Positions 49,365 through 58,219 of a DNA stretch of 64,000 nucleotides are shown piece by piece. Numbering within the stretch: position 1 is the first letter of the stretch; each line of letters starts with the position of its first letter. The notes under the pieces were generated by a model. That model searched no databases and was not told where the DNA came from. It worked only from the letters and a program-made list of their open reading frames with translations. The stretch comes from Hymenobacter edaphi (lineage in GTDB: Bacteria > Bacteroidota > Bacteroidia > Cytophagales > Hymenobacteraceae). The stretch is from NCBI RefSeq assembly GCF_003258365.1, contig NZ_QHKM01000001.1:1302001-1366000 (forward strand), given 5' to 3'. A program made the position numbers and the translations under genes.

Positions 49365-49799
49365 ATGGACAAATTCATGCAAGTCGCCATCGACGAAGCC
49401 CGCCTGGGCCGCTCGCAGGGCGGCATCCCGATTGGCTCGGTCTTGATGCGCAACGGCGAAATCGTGGCCCAGGGCCACAACAAGCGCGTGCAGGAGCTGA
49501 ACCCCATCCTGCACGGCGAAATGGACTGCCTCAACAACGCCGGCCGCCAGCGCACCTACCGCGACACGGTGCTCTACACCACGCTGATGCCCTGCTACAT
49601 GTGCGCCGGCACCATCGTGCAGTTCAAGATTCCGAAAGTGGTGGTGGGCGAGGCCCGCACCTTCGGCGAGTCCCGGGAGTTCCTGGAAAGCCACGGCGTG
49701 GAGGTGGAAATCCTCGACCTGCAGGAGTGCGTGGACATGATGAACGAGTTCATCACGGCCGAGCCCACGCTCTGGAACGAGGACATCATGGAGCTGTAG
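49365..49799 (+). CDS. cytosine deaminase, fungal FCY1-like
   Basis: This 144-residue member of the cytidine-deaminase superfamily has zinc site HGEMDCLNNAGR (His ligand and catalytic Glu) and MPCYMCAGTIVQF (two Cys ligands). The sequence follows yeast cytosine deaminase along its length: GIPIGSVL, RDTVLYTTLMPC, KVVVGEARTFG, and at the end the Trp and Asp in WNEDIMEL, aligning with WFEDIGE, where that Asp contacts cytosine. It probably converts cytosine to uracil for pyrimidine salvage. A general nucleoside deaminase is the alternative. Confidence 0.85.
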   Translation: MDKFMQVAIDEARLGRSQGGIPIGSVLMRNGEIVAQGHNKRVQELNPILHGEMDCLNNAGRQRTYRDTVLYTTLMPCYMCAGTIVQFKIPKVVVGEARTFGESREFLESHGVEVEILDLQECVDMMNEFITAEPTLWNEDIMEL

Positions 49800-49895
49800 G
49801 CCCCGCCTGTATCCTTGATTGCGCCCCGCTGCCCCCGGCCCGCTCCCCCGAAGATGTGAGCGGCCGTGCGGGCGACGGGGCGTATGTTTACGGGC

Positions 49896-50138
49896 ATGGA
49901 ACGTCCCCCGCTTTCGGCCACCAAGCGCTGCCCCCACTGCGGGCAGTGGTCGGCCCACCAGCTGCAGCCCGACGACCGGTGCGAGCATTGCCAGGAGCTG
50001 CTCGACCCCTTCGGGCCGCAGCGCCAGGCCGAGCTGGCGCGGGCCTGGAAGTGGGAGATGCCGCCGATGCTGCTGCTGCCCATTCCCCCCACCGACCCGG
50101 CCTGGCTGCGCGCCCTGAAGTACGGGGTAGTACAATAG
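49896..50138 (+). CDS. small zinc-ribbon protein
   Basis: This 80-residue protein has two Cys-x2-Cys knuckles, KRCPHCGQWSAH and DRCEHCQELLDPFG, a rubredoxin-like zinc ribbon, followed by a helix and a hydrophobic Pro-rich segment (MPPMLLLPIPPTDPAW) that may touch the membrane. The start is ATG 49896, preceded by TATGTTTA 5 bp upstream. It is the last gene with backbone-like composition before the island. Confidence 0.75.
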   Translation: MERPPLSATKRCPHCGQWSAHQLQPDDRCEHCQELLDPFGPQRQAELARAWKWEMPPMLLLPIPPTDPAWLRALKYGVVQ

Positions 50139-50697
50139 TTGGAACCAAAATTCCCGCTAAGCGAATCGCGGCTCGTTATCCAACCTTGCCATCCCGCCAA
50201 TACAGCCATATCGTTGTCTCAACCTCACCCTGCCAACCAGCGGGCTTTTAAAGTTCGCAGAACTCCCCATTAGTCGGTGTCCCATAGCTGGAAAGTGCTT
50301 GTGTCGTTTTGAAAGCCCCTTGTTCAGGGGCTTTTTTGTTTCTGTTCACCTGAGCGTAGCGCTGCACGTTTGCCCAGTGGCACATGGACTCCCGCACATC
50401 CCACCAAGTAAGGTCGACTTCACATCGCTTCTTTTCTGGCTACGCCCAAGCCAACTCGTTGTGCTGATCGAGTGCACACTGCTCCCCCTTCGTTTGGGGA
50501 TGACAAGCGCTTCCAATAGCCTAGTCCAGACAGCAGAAAAGTGCTTTAGCGTGCTGGAATCAAGGTATCATACCCTGTCCTAGTTTGGGCAACTCCTGAA
50601 TTCGTGCTTTGTCGGGCTGGCTATTCTTGCCTCACTACTTCGGTGGAGACGGTGTTGAATGCCGGCCTCACCCGTCACAACATCACCCAGGAATTGT
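50139..50697. other. gene-poor left boundary of the accessory island
   Basis: Composition drops visibly in GC after 50139 and no convincing gene is present for about 560 bp. The only clear element is an intrinsic terminator at 50312-50337: AAAGCCCCT pairs with AGGGGCTTT around TGTTC, then TTT. It may end an unrecognised small RNA from 50140-50311, but no tRNA or tmRNA features are visible there. Confidence 0.45.
50312..50337 (+). terminator. orphan intrinsic terminator
   Basis: A 9-bp stem (50312-50320 with 50326-50334) and six T. The nearest plus-strand gene ends 170 bp upstream. Confidence 0.75.
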
Positions 50698-51057
50698 ATG
50701 GATACGCCTACGGACACCCGCCCCACCCGACTTCCCAGCCCCGCGCCAACCGGCCTGTGGAAAGTCCTCAGCATTGTTGCGGAGCGACTCCCACCCCAGC
50801 AACTGCTCTGTTTTGCCCGACTCGTGTGTGGCGTGAGCCTGGGGTTCGCCGCCCTGGCTTGTATTAGCCTGAGCCAGGTCGCGGGCAAACCCGCCAAGGT
50901 GCTGGCCGATTACCTCGAGCACCATACGCAGCCTGCAGATACCGTGGGGCCACCACCTGCACCCGACAAACTCCCTCTGCCCAGCGTTGGGGTTCACAGC
51001 GGACACCGTATATCGGGTAAACCGGCGGCTTTCCGTCGCCCTCATGCAGGTGACTGA
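50698..51057 (+). CDS. hypothetical single-pass protein, probably truncated
   Basis: This frame of about 119 residues has MDTPTDTRPTRLPSPAPTGL, then an amphipathic VLSIVAERLPPQQLLCFARL running into one hydrophobic segment (VCGVSLGFAALACISLSQVA). Beyond residue 95 the reading loses coding character while another frame (around 50990, TVYRVNRRLSVALMQ) gains it, so a frameshift or transposon-mediated truncation is likely. No family was recognised. Confidence 0.4.
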   Translation: MDTPTDTRPTRLPSPAPTGLWKVLSIVAERLPPQQLLCFARLVCGVSLGFAALACISLSQVAGKPAKVLADYLEHHTQPADTVGPPPAPDKLPLPSVGVHSGHRISGKPAAFRRPHAGD

Positions 51058-54000
51058 TTGCCTCACGTGTTACCCCACCCCGTACGGTGCTGCGCTGGTC
51101 TCTGTTGATGCTGGCTGCCTTTACCCCACCGGCACAAAGCGTTCCTGCCACTGCGCCGGGTCGCGCAACGGACGCAGCTCCCCCGCCGCGAGGTGGGCAG
51201 GCAAGCTGAAGTCATACTGGCCCAGCATGTTCACGTGCTCGTGCAGCAGCGGGGAGAGGCGGGCTATGTCGTCGGCCGCCACGTCGTGCCCCGACGCCCG
51301 GTGCTGCTCCAACGCGTGCTGCAGGTAGCGCGTGTTCCACAAAACCACTGCGTTCACCACCAGCCCCAACGCCCCCAACTGGTCTTCCATGCCCTCGCGG
51401 TAGCGTTGGCGCAGTTCGCCCTTGCGGCCGTGAAACACGGCGCGGGCCAGCGCGTGGCGGCCCTCGCCCCGGTTGAGCTGCACCAGGATACGCCGCCGGT
51501 AGGCTTCGTCCTGGACGTAGGCCAGCAAGTAGATCGTTTTTTCTATCCGGCCCAGCTCCGCCACCGCCCGGCCCAGGCCCGACAGGGAACCTGCGCGCTG
51601 CAAGGTGCGCATGACGGCGGTGGCTTTGACCTTGCCCAGCTTGAGCGAGCCGGCCAGCCGCAGCATGTCGTCCCAGTGCTCGGCGAGGAGCCGGGCGTTG
51701 ACCACGTGGCGGCTCAGCCCGTTGAGCGGCCCGTAGTCGTCGGCCGGCTGCAGGCGCCAGAAGCGTTGGTCGGGCAAATCGGCCAGCCGGGGGCTGAAGC
51801 GGTAGCCCAGCAGGGCAAACAGGCCGAACACCACGTCGCTGTAGCCGTGCGTGTCGGCCATGATTTCGCGCGGGTCCAGGCTGGTTTGCTGCTCCAGCAG
51901 CCCGGCCAGGATGAAGAGCGAGTCGCGCAGGGTACCCGGAATCACAATGCCGTGAAAACCGGAGAACTGGTCGCTGGTGAAGTTGTAATACGTTACGCCG
52001 CGCTGGCCCGGAAAATACTTGCTGTTCCACCCGGCGTAAATAGTGCGCACCGGCACCACGAAGCGCAGGCCATCGGCCGAGGCCACTTCCCCGCCGCCCC
52101 AAGCTTGGGCTAGTGGCAGCCGAGCCTGCCCGTCAACCAGCCGGGCATTGGCGGCGGCGAGTGTTTCCTGGCGCAGGTAGTGCTGCTGCACCCACGCCAG
52201 GCGCGGCAAGGTCAGGGCCGGCACCTCCGGCCGCGCCACGGTTTTCAGGCCGATGTTGCAAGCCTGGGCCAGCAGCACGGCGCAGAGGCTGCGGGCCAAG
52301 TCGGGGTCAGCCGGCTGCCCGTCGGCGACATGGTTAAACGCGCGGGCGAAGCCGGTGAAGGCATCCACCTCCAGCAGCAAGGCGGCCAGTTCCACCGGCG
52401 GCAGCTGCTGCGCCAACTGCTCGCGTAGCTGCACCAGGCGGTCCGGCTCGGGCTGCGCGGCCAGGGGGCTGAGCACCAGCGTGGGTGGGTCGCCGGGCAC
52501 CAGCTGCAGGGCGGTATTCTGGGCCAGGTTAGCCTGCACGTCCGCGTAAGCAGTGTGCAACTGCTGCTGCAAACGGGCGAGTTCCACCGCCGGGTCGGTG
52601 GAGCGGTCCAACGCCCGGGCCACGGAGTCGCGGGCGGCTTCCCACCCCTCGCCCCGCAGCAGATCGGCCCGCGGGTCACCGTAGCGCTCACTCACCGGCA
52701 CAAACACGTCGCGGCGGCGCAACGCATGGTGCAAGCGGTCCAGCACGCACAGCGTGTAAGCCGCCGGGTCCACTTCACCGGGGCGGGGGAACACACGCCG
52801 ACGCCAGCTGGCGGGCACGACCGCCGCCGGGGCCTTCGCCCACCCGGGCCGGCCTCGTCCCGGCTGCTCGCGTTGCTGCAGGAACGCCCAGGCTTGCAAT
52901 AGCGGGGTGGCCGCCGGCGTGCCGGCAAAGGCGAGGCCCGCCAGCAGGGCGGGCAAAAACCGCCGTACCGTCGCGTAGCGCCCAGCCAGGACCAGCGGCG
53001 CCGGATCGTCAGCGCGACTGGCCAGCGCTTGCACCGCTGCGGCGGCGTCCCGCAGGGCCGTCTCGCCGACGGTGGCCAGCACCTGGGCGCGCACGGCGTC
53101 GTCGGGTACGGCCGGGTCCAGCACGAGGCGCGCAGCGTGCTGCAGCACCAAAGCGGCCGCGTCCAAGTCCTTGAGGGTGCGCAGCCGCTCGCGCCGGCGC
53201 TGGGCCTCCCCGCGTAACGCCAGCGTCGCCAAGAGCCCGTCGAACAAGTCCAGGATGTCGTCGGTGGCGGTGCGCTCCAAGCTTTGTACAAACGCCAGCA
53301 GGGTCGCGGCCCGGCGCTCGGGGGCCATGCGCAACAGGGGTTGGGCCCAGGCCTGGTGCGCGTGCCTGGCCAACCGGGCCAGGCGGGCGTCAGGTACATC
53401 GCGCACGGATACGTCGCTGACCCCTACGGCCCGAATGTGCTCCAGCCGTTGCAGGGCCTCACCTAAGGCCGGGGCCGACACGCGCGTGGGCGGGGTGCGC
53501 AGCCGCTCCAAGGGCGTCAGCCGTTGCCCGGGGGCCGCGAGGAGCAGCGCGTCCAGCGCTTGTTGTTGGGCCGCCGTCAGCCGGCCCCACAGCAGCCGGT
53601 ACAGGTGACGGCCGTGGCGCTGGTGCACCCGCGCAATCAGCCGGGCCAGCGGCGACACGCCCGGCAGCACCACGCGCTCAGCGACCAGGTGGGCCGTGGC
53701 CAGGTCGAACAGCACGCTGGGGCGCACCGTACTGGTGCTCACCTGAGCGTAGAGCCACCGGGCGAGCCGAAACCCTTCACGCCCCGTGAAGGGACGGTAG
53801 CCCAGGTAAGCCACGATGTGGGCCTGGTGTTCGTACCAGGTGCTGGGGCGGGCGCGGTACGCCTCCCACGCCGCGGCGTCCAGCAGCAGCTGGGCCGCCA
53901 GGGTGTCGACGACGACCGCGGGCACCTGGAACGGGTTTGGCAGAAACGTACCCAGAAACCGGAGTGTACAGAGCTGGACCGCGTAGCCCAGGCGGTTGGC

Positions 54001-54236
54001 CGCTCGTCGCCGTTGCGCGACCACCGTCCGGTCAGCCGCACTCAGGTAGAAATAGCGGGCCAGCTGCTCGGCGCTGGGGCCGGTCGAGAAACGGCCGTAG
54101 CGGGCCGCCTGCTCATCGCTCAGGAACTCAACGGGCATAGAACTGTACGCTGGTTGTGTTTTCGGGCGCTGCACGCACGGCGCAGCCGCGCACGGCAGCT
54201 TAGGCGAGCGGGGACATATCCCAACGAACCAGTCCC
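50989..54236. mobile_element. Tn3-family transposon around TnpA, ends tentative
   Basis: On the right, 54199-54236 reads, on the minus strand, GGG at the outside and CGCCTAAG at the inside over exactly 38 bp, the usual Tn3 terminal repeat layout, and it cuts the IS1 relic. On the left, GGGG at 50989 is a possible end, but the two candidate ends do not match well, so the left limit is uncertain. It carries no passenger gene or resolvase that I can see. Confidence 0.4.
51121..54138 (-). CDS. tnpA: Tn3 family transposase TnpA
   Basis: This 1005-residue DDE transposase starts MPVEFLSDEQAARYGRFSTG (Tn3 N-terminal domain). The catalytic residues appear intact: the first Asp in IMADTHGYSDVVFGLFALLG, the second in HWDDMLRLAGSLKLGKV, and the Glu in YREGMEDQLGALGLVVNAVV then LWNT. 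It moves the transposon by replicative transposition. The frame stays open to 54552, but that extension is an IS1 relic read in frame, so ATG 54138 is the start. No resolvase lies within this unit. Confidence 0.92.
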   Translation of the reverse strand: MPVEFLSDEQAARYGRFSTGPSAEQLARYFYLSAADRTVVAQRRRAANRLGYAVQLCTLRFLGTFLPNPFQVPAVVVDTLAAQLLLDAAAWEAYRARPSTWYEHQAHIVAYLGYRPFTGREGFRLARWLYAQVSTSTVRPSVLFDLATAHLVAERVVLPGVSPLARLIARVHQRHGRHLYRLLWGRLTAAQQQALDALLLAAPGQRLTPLERLRTPPTRVSAPALGEALQRLEHIRAVGVSDVSVRDVPDARLARLARHAHQAWAQPLLRMAPERRAATLLAFVQSLERTATDDILDLFDGLLATLALRGEAQRRRERLRTLKDLDAAALVLQHAARLVLDPAVPDDAVRAQVLATVGETALRDAAAAVQALASRADDPAPLVLAGRYATVRRFLPALLAGLAFAGTPAATPLLQAWAFLQQREQPGRGRPGWAKAPAAVVPASWRRRVFPRPGEVDPAAYTLCVLDRLHHALRRRDVFVPVSERYGDPRADLLRGEGWEAARDSVARALDRSTDPAVELARLQQQLHTAYADVQANLAQNTALQLVPGDPPTLVLSPLAAQPEPDRLVQLREQLAQQLPPVELAALLLEVDAFTGFARAFNHVADGQPADPDLARSLCAVLLAQACNIGLKTVARPEVPALTLPRLAWVQQHYLRQETLAAANARLVDGQARLPLAQAWGGGEVASADGLRFVVPVRTIYAGWNSKYFPGQRGVTYYNFTSDQFSGFHGIVIPGTLRDSLFILAGLLEQQTSLDPREIMADTHGYSDVVFGLFALLGYRFSPRLADLPDQRFWRLQPADDYGPLNGLSRHVVNARLLAEHWDDMLRLAGSLKLGKVKATAVMRTLQRAGSLSGLGRAVAELGRIEKTIYLLAYVQDEAYRRRILVQLNRGEGRHALARAVFHGRKGELRQRYREGMEDQLGALGLVVNAVVLWNTRYLQHALEQHRASGHDVAADDIARLSPLLHEHVNMLGQYDFSLPAHLAAGELRPLRDPAQWQERFVPVG

Positions 54237-54583
54237 TGGCCGCTGGTAGAAGACGCCGCATGCCCAGCGGCGGCACGAACGTCCCCAACTCATCCCGTTC
54301 CAGCTCCTTCACCTGCCGCGGCAGCGGATAACTACTCGGCTTGGCCTGCACTTTTTTTGCCGCCTGGCCACGGTCATATGCGCCACGCCCGTCAGGCGCA
54401 CGATAGCGCGTTAGGAAACGTGTTCGAGCAGCAACCTTTCCACCTGCGCATACTGTGCTGCCTTGCGCGGAGCGGCTGGCGCAAACAAGGCTTCGAGCCG
54501 CCAAGCGGTGCAGAGATAGTTGACCTGACCATGACTGTGGCCGTGCTCCCACACTTACCGCAGTTCAACGTGGTCTGAATCAT
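54200..54583 (-). pseudogene. IS1-family transposase relic
   Basis: Pieces of an IS1 InsA/InsB-type transposase appear in different frames. MIQTTLNCGKCGSTATVMV is the N-terminal zinc ribbon. Then AAQYAQVERLLLEHVS, a stop, and RAIVRLTGVAHMTVARR are the helix-turn-helix. Then QAKPSSYPLPRQVKELERDE and LGTFVPP are the start of the catalytic domain. At least two frameshifts and one stop break it, and the Tn3-like element truncates its 3' part. Confidence 0.7.
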
Positions 54584-54647
54584 ACCGCTTGTACGGCGAA
54601 ACCACATATTAAACCAGCACCCCGTCACTCTCCTCGGTATTCACATA

Positions 54648-55691
54648 TTAACCGCGGATTGATAGTAGTTCTACTTTATCTGGGAAATCCTCCAGCATCT
54701 CGTCCAAGAGTTTAGAGAAGGAAGCACCTCTTCCCCCGTTACGCATATGACGCATAGCGTCTTGCCATTGGGTTCGCCCATTGGGACTCACCGCAATATC
54801 GGATACTCGTCCTCCCGCCCGTTCCCAAATGGCAGCGTCCCGAATACCTCCGGAGTATAATTCACTTGCTATAGCAATTAGTTGCTTGGCTTCTTCAGGA
54901 GTAGGTAGTCGTTTGGTATACGTAGTTGAATACAGCTGCTTGATCAGAGCGATGGTGAAAGCTGCTGCGTTTGCACTAGCGTAGGGTTGCGACCCTAAGC
55001 CATCCGATTTGCTCTTGTCATCGACTAAATCGGAAATTCCCCGGACTATCAATGCATGCACCTGCGGGTGTTGGCGAGCGGCTTCCAAGAAACCAAATCC
55101 TTCCATTTCCACAGCTAAGGCGTGGTTGCAATGCTCTTGCAGAAATCTGTGCAGTTCGGAAGTAACCGCTCCATCAACCTTTTCCCCCGAAGCAATTGTG
55201 CCGGTGACAATGTTTACCGGTGACGGAAAGTTGCCGTTAGGCAGGTCCCGCGCTATGTCTTGCCAGGGCTGCGAATGCACAAAACCGGTAGCAGCTCGTT
55301 CCAACGCATAAGAAGAATTCCCGGCACCCGGGCGCGCTCTAAATCCGTCCGCAGTCGTTTTACCGCGTTCATACCCGTATACATCCTTCCCGATGACAAT
55401 GTCTCCCACTTCCACATCCTTTAGCCCCCCGGCCACACCTACAAAAAAGGCATATCGTGGCGTAAAGTGAGCCAGCGCTCGATCCGTTTCCAATGCGGCG
55501 CTGACATTGGTTTGGTCCGTGCGGCCTAATATCAGCCGAACATCTCCTGTTTCGGTTTGCAGTGTGCCGCTGTAATAGTCGGTTTGCGTGGCCGGGTGGC
55601 GGATTACCTGTTCATTCGTGAGAAACGGGCGAAAGATTTGGCGCTCGTTGCCTTCCAAGGCAGAGAGAACGACGACGGTTTGGTTATGCAT
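54648..55691 (-). CDS. nucleoside phosphorylase-fold effector with C-terminal EAD1-like domain
   Basis: This is a 347-residue protein. Residues 1-240 have the PNP/MTA nucleosidase fold: VVVLSALEGNERQIF, FVGVAGGLKDVEVGDIVIG (phosphate/ribose loop), ALAVEMEGFGFLEAA (Met-Glu that binds ribose) and VRGISDLVDDKS (catalytic Asp). All active-site signatures are present. Residues 283-347 form a small helical tail like Effector-Associated Domain 1. PNP-like effectors of defence systems cleave nucleotides such as ATP or NAD-related compounds. It is last in the five-gene operon, overlapping the GAP1-like gene by 8 bp. Confidence 0.85.
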   Translation of the reverse strand: MHNQTVVVLSALEGNERQIFRPFLTNEQVIRHPATQTDYYSGTLQTETGDVRLILGRTDQTNVSAALETDRALAHFTPRYAFFVGVAGGLKDVEVGDIVIGKDVYGYERGKTTADGFRARPGAGNSSYALERAATGFVHSQPWQDIARDLPNGNFPSPVNIVTGTIASGEKVDGAVTSELHRFLQEHCNHALAVEMEGFGFLEAARQHPQVHALIVRGISDLVDDKSKSDGLGSQPYASANAAAFTIALIKQLYSTTYTKRLPTPEEAKQLIAIASELYSGGIRDAAIWERAGGRVSDIAVSPNGRTQWQDAMRHMRNGGRGASFSKLLDEMLEDFPDKVELLSIRG

Positions 55692-58197
55692 GGGCCAAGT
55701 TGTGACGCAAGGTTGTAAAGGTGTCGTTGCGCGGATGTTGTTTGATTATCGCATCCATTAGCAGGTCAATTCTAGCCCGTGTCTTCCGGGTGCGCAGCCT
55801 CCGAATAGCATCCGTCCACTGCTCTTCCACACTGCGGCGCGTATTGATTTCGTGGTTTTCTCCGCCCCCCTCTTCCCACAAGCCGTCCTGCAAGGGGCCT
55901 TCGTAATATGCTATCAGCAGTGCTTCTTGCAAGGACTTCCACCAACTATCCTGCAGCTGGTGACGTGTCGGGAGCGAACTCAAACCAGGCATTAGATAAG
56001 CAAAAAACCGATTGATGCCCCCCAGCAAACTAAGGCATCCAGCCAAGGCTTCCTGCCAGCCTGGTTGCATACGGCTTAGGGTGTATAGTTCATCCGCCGT
56101 GGCGTTCCAGCGCTTCAGCATCACCAATTGGCCGAACGCACGTGCCTCGGCGGCTAGAGGGGTACCGCGGTAGCTACGTAAATAACGAAGCACGGTATGC
56201 TCGGGAACAGCGAACCGTTTGCTGTAGTCAATGACACGGCCCAATGACAACGCTGGGTATGTGAACACCTCCGTCTGATAATCATTAGACCCAAACAGCG
56301 TCTCTAACTCCGGCTCGAGTTTTTTCGTCCATATGTCAGCCCCATTATCCGTAAGTAACCCGCGTGCTGTGGCACGTAAGAAAGCAGCGCGGGCTCGGGT
56401 TGGCAACGTTGACCAGACCGCTTTGCGATTCGCATAGCTGCGTATATCTGCGTACGGCGTGGCACCGATTAACTCCAGCAGTGCGGGGGGCACGCTGCTG
56501 GTTAGCCCTTCATCCAATAGCTGCGACAACAGCATCATCGGCTCCTGGATACCAGTCCAGACGTTGCCCGTCTGCCGGGCTGTGGCAAGCCATATTTCTT
56601 GCCATCCTGAAACGGTAACGTTGATCGCGCGCAACAACGCCGGCTGTTTGGCGCACAACTCGCCCGCTAATTGCGTGATCCGCTGGTCATCGAGTTCGGC
56701 CGCTGCTGCCACAAAGTCCTTGGGCTTGGCGTGGGCGACGGCAATCCGGAGAGCCGCCACATGCGTTGGGGAGGTGTCGTAGGCCAGTTGCCGTTGTAAT
56801 GCTTCGGCGAGTGGAAACAGGTGGAGTTGGCACGTCATGTACAAGCGGTACCAGTGTTGAGCTTGCGCCAGCAAGGCACCGTTTTCCCACGCTGCTTTTG
56901 GCCAGGAAGCAGGCAAGGCAGCCAGCAGTAAATCTTCGATTTGGGACGTAGCCGGTAGAAGCCGTAAATAATCTCTTACGCTGTCCCACGGTTGCTCCAA
57001 CAGGCTTACTACCAGCTTGCCAGTAGTGGTGCCCCCACTTTTGAAAACGCTACCGACTGCTACTCGTAGGCTGTCCCTCCACCACTGCCGCAAGGGCTCG
57101 GCCTCCCACGCCAATAGCGGGACGAGCTGCTCGGCCGGTAACTTGGCAAGTAGCGTGGGGATTTGCGCACTGGCCGCAACTGCGAGCTGGTCTAGTGCAT
57201 CGGCAGGCAGCATGTCCTTGGTCACCGAGCGCAAGCGGTTTAACTCACCTGCTCCACTTGTGTGTACCAACTGCACTAAACGGGCCAGGACCTGCTGGCT
57301 TACCTCTGTTGGTGCCGGATGATACCAATACAAGATGGTGGCCAAGGTCAATACGTCTTGCAGCGGCGCCTGCGCCAACGTTGTAGCCGTTGGGGCTACC
57401 CGTTGCAACATATCTAGCTGGGCCCTGTTGGCGGCCGGCGCTGCCAGCTTTTGCAAGAGCGCCATCAGCGATGGTGCCCGGATAGTATCCCCAGCCAAAT
57501 ACGCTTCGGCTTCCGAAAGCGCCACATGAGCATCCGTAGCGGCAATGACGAAGTGGTGGGCTTTCCAGCGTGGCAGAATCGCTTCAGGCACCGCGATGAG
57601 TTGTAACGGTGCGGAAACGTCGCGTAGCTGGTGCGGCATGAAGCCCACGTTGAGATTCAGTTCCCCGCGTTCAGTCCCGCTAAGGCATTGCCAGAGCAAG
57701 GCGGCGGCGGCGTCAAATCCGGCCTGACCAGCCCAAATAATGGGACCGGTTCGTGTTGGGGTAACCAGTTCTTTAAGTAGATAGCCTAGCCGGGGAGTAA
57801 GAGGTATCGCTGCCTTTTTCACGGGCTGCAACTCAACCGGCTGCAGCACAGCTTCCTTGTTCAGCAGAGGAGGAAACAGCTCCAGCAATGGCCGGATATC
57901 CGACAGCTGGGCTAGCATCCGTTGCTCAATGATCAGCGCGTGCGAGAATACCCGGCCTGGGCGGACATCCGGAGATTTATCCGCGTACGTTCTAAAGAGC
58001 AGGTAGTGATCGTTCCACGCCCGCCCGCGCAGCGCTGGCTGCCAGGCTATCTGACTCGGCACGGTTTCGATCAAGTCCGTCGAATTGCCCATCTGCCGAA
58101 CAAGTCCCTTGTCAGGATGTGTGGTTTGCAGCAGTTCGTAGCCTTGGCCGTGCTGTTGGTCCTGTCCAAAAAAGGCTTGGTGAATGGTGAAGCTCAC
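55684..58197 (-). CDS. GTPase-associated protein 1 (GAP1)-like, with C-terminal EAD1-like tail
   Basis: This is an 837-residue protein. The N-terminus (TIHQAFFGQDQQHGQGYELL, then HYLLFRTYADKSPDVRPGRV and FSHALI) matches the GAP1-N type of GTPase-associated conflict systems. A long, mostly helical Leu-rich middle (LLAALPASWPKAAWENGALL and similar) acts as scaffold. The last 60 residues (LWEEGGG, then EEQWTDAIRRLRTRK, then LLMDAIIKQHP) align with the tail of the nucleosidase encoded next. I infer that it bridges the GTPases and the effector. It lies 22 bp after the GTPase gene. It is lower in GC than the backbone. Confidence 0.8.
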   Translation of the reverse strand: MSFTIHQAFFGQDQQHGQGYELLQTTHPDKGLVRQMGNSTDLIETVPSQIAWQPALRGRAWNDHYLLFRTYADKSPDVRPGRVFSHALIIEQRMLAQLSDIRPLLELFPPLLNKEAVLQPVELQPVKKAAIPLTPRLGYLLKELVTPTRTGPIIWAGQAGFDAAAALLWQCLSGTERGELNLNVGFMPHQLRDVSAPLQLIAVPEAILPRWKAHHFVIAATDAHVALSEAEAYLAGDTIRAPSLMALLQKLAAPAANRAQLDMLQRVAPTATTLAQAPLQDVLTLATILYWYHPAPTEVSQQVLARLVQLVHTSGAGELNRLRSVTKDMLPADALDQLAVAASAQIPTLLAKLPAEQLVPLLAWEAEPLRQWWRDSLRVAVGSVFKSGGTTTGKLVVSLLEQPWDSVRDYLRLLPATSQIEDLLLAALPASWPKAAWENGALLAQAQHWYRLYMTCQLHLFPLAEALQRQLAYDTSPTHVAALRIAVAHAKPKDFVAAAAELDDQRITQLAGELCAKQPALLRAINVTVSGWQEIWLATARQTGNVWTGIQEPMMLLSQLLDEGLTSSVPPALLELIGATPYADIRSYANRKAVWSTLPTRARAAFLRATARGLLTDNGADIWTKKLEPELETLFGSNDYQTEVFTYPALSLGRVIDYSKRFAVPEHTVLRYLRSYRGTPLAAEARAFGQLVMLKRWNATADELYTLSRMQPGWQEALAGCLSLLGGINRFFAYLMPGLSSLPTRHQLQDSWWKSLQEALLIAYYEGPLQDGLWEEGGGENHEINTRRSVEEQWTDAIRRLRTRKTRARIDLLMDAIIKQHPRNDTFTTLRHNLAHA

Positions 58198-58219
58198 GGT
58201 CGACGTCGATTCCCCGAAA

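Noticed and set aside
50140-50337. tmRNA, 6S or tRNA-type RNA gene ending at the orphan terminator
   Set aside because: No CCA end, T-loop word or recognisable core was found; the stretch stays unassigned.
50989-51030. Left terminal repeat of the first Tn3-like element
   Set aside because: It starts with GGGG but lacks the TAAG inner end at 38 bp and matches the right candidate poorly; kept only as a tentative limit.
51121-54552. A 1143-residue Tn3 transposase with a novel N-terminal extension
   Set aside because: The extra 138 residues match fragments of an IS1 transposase, and the canonical Tn3 N-terminus starts at 54138.
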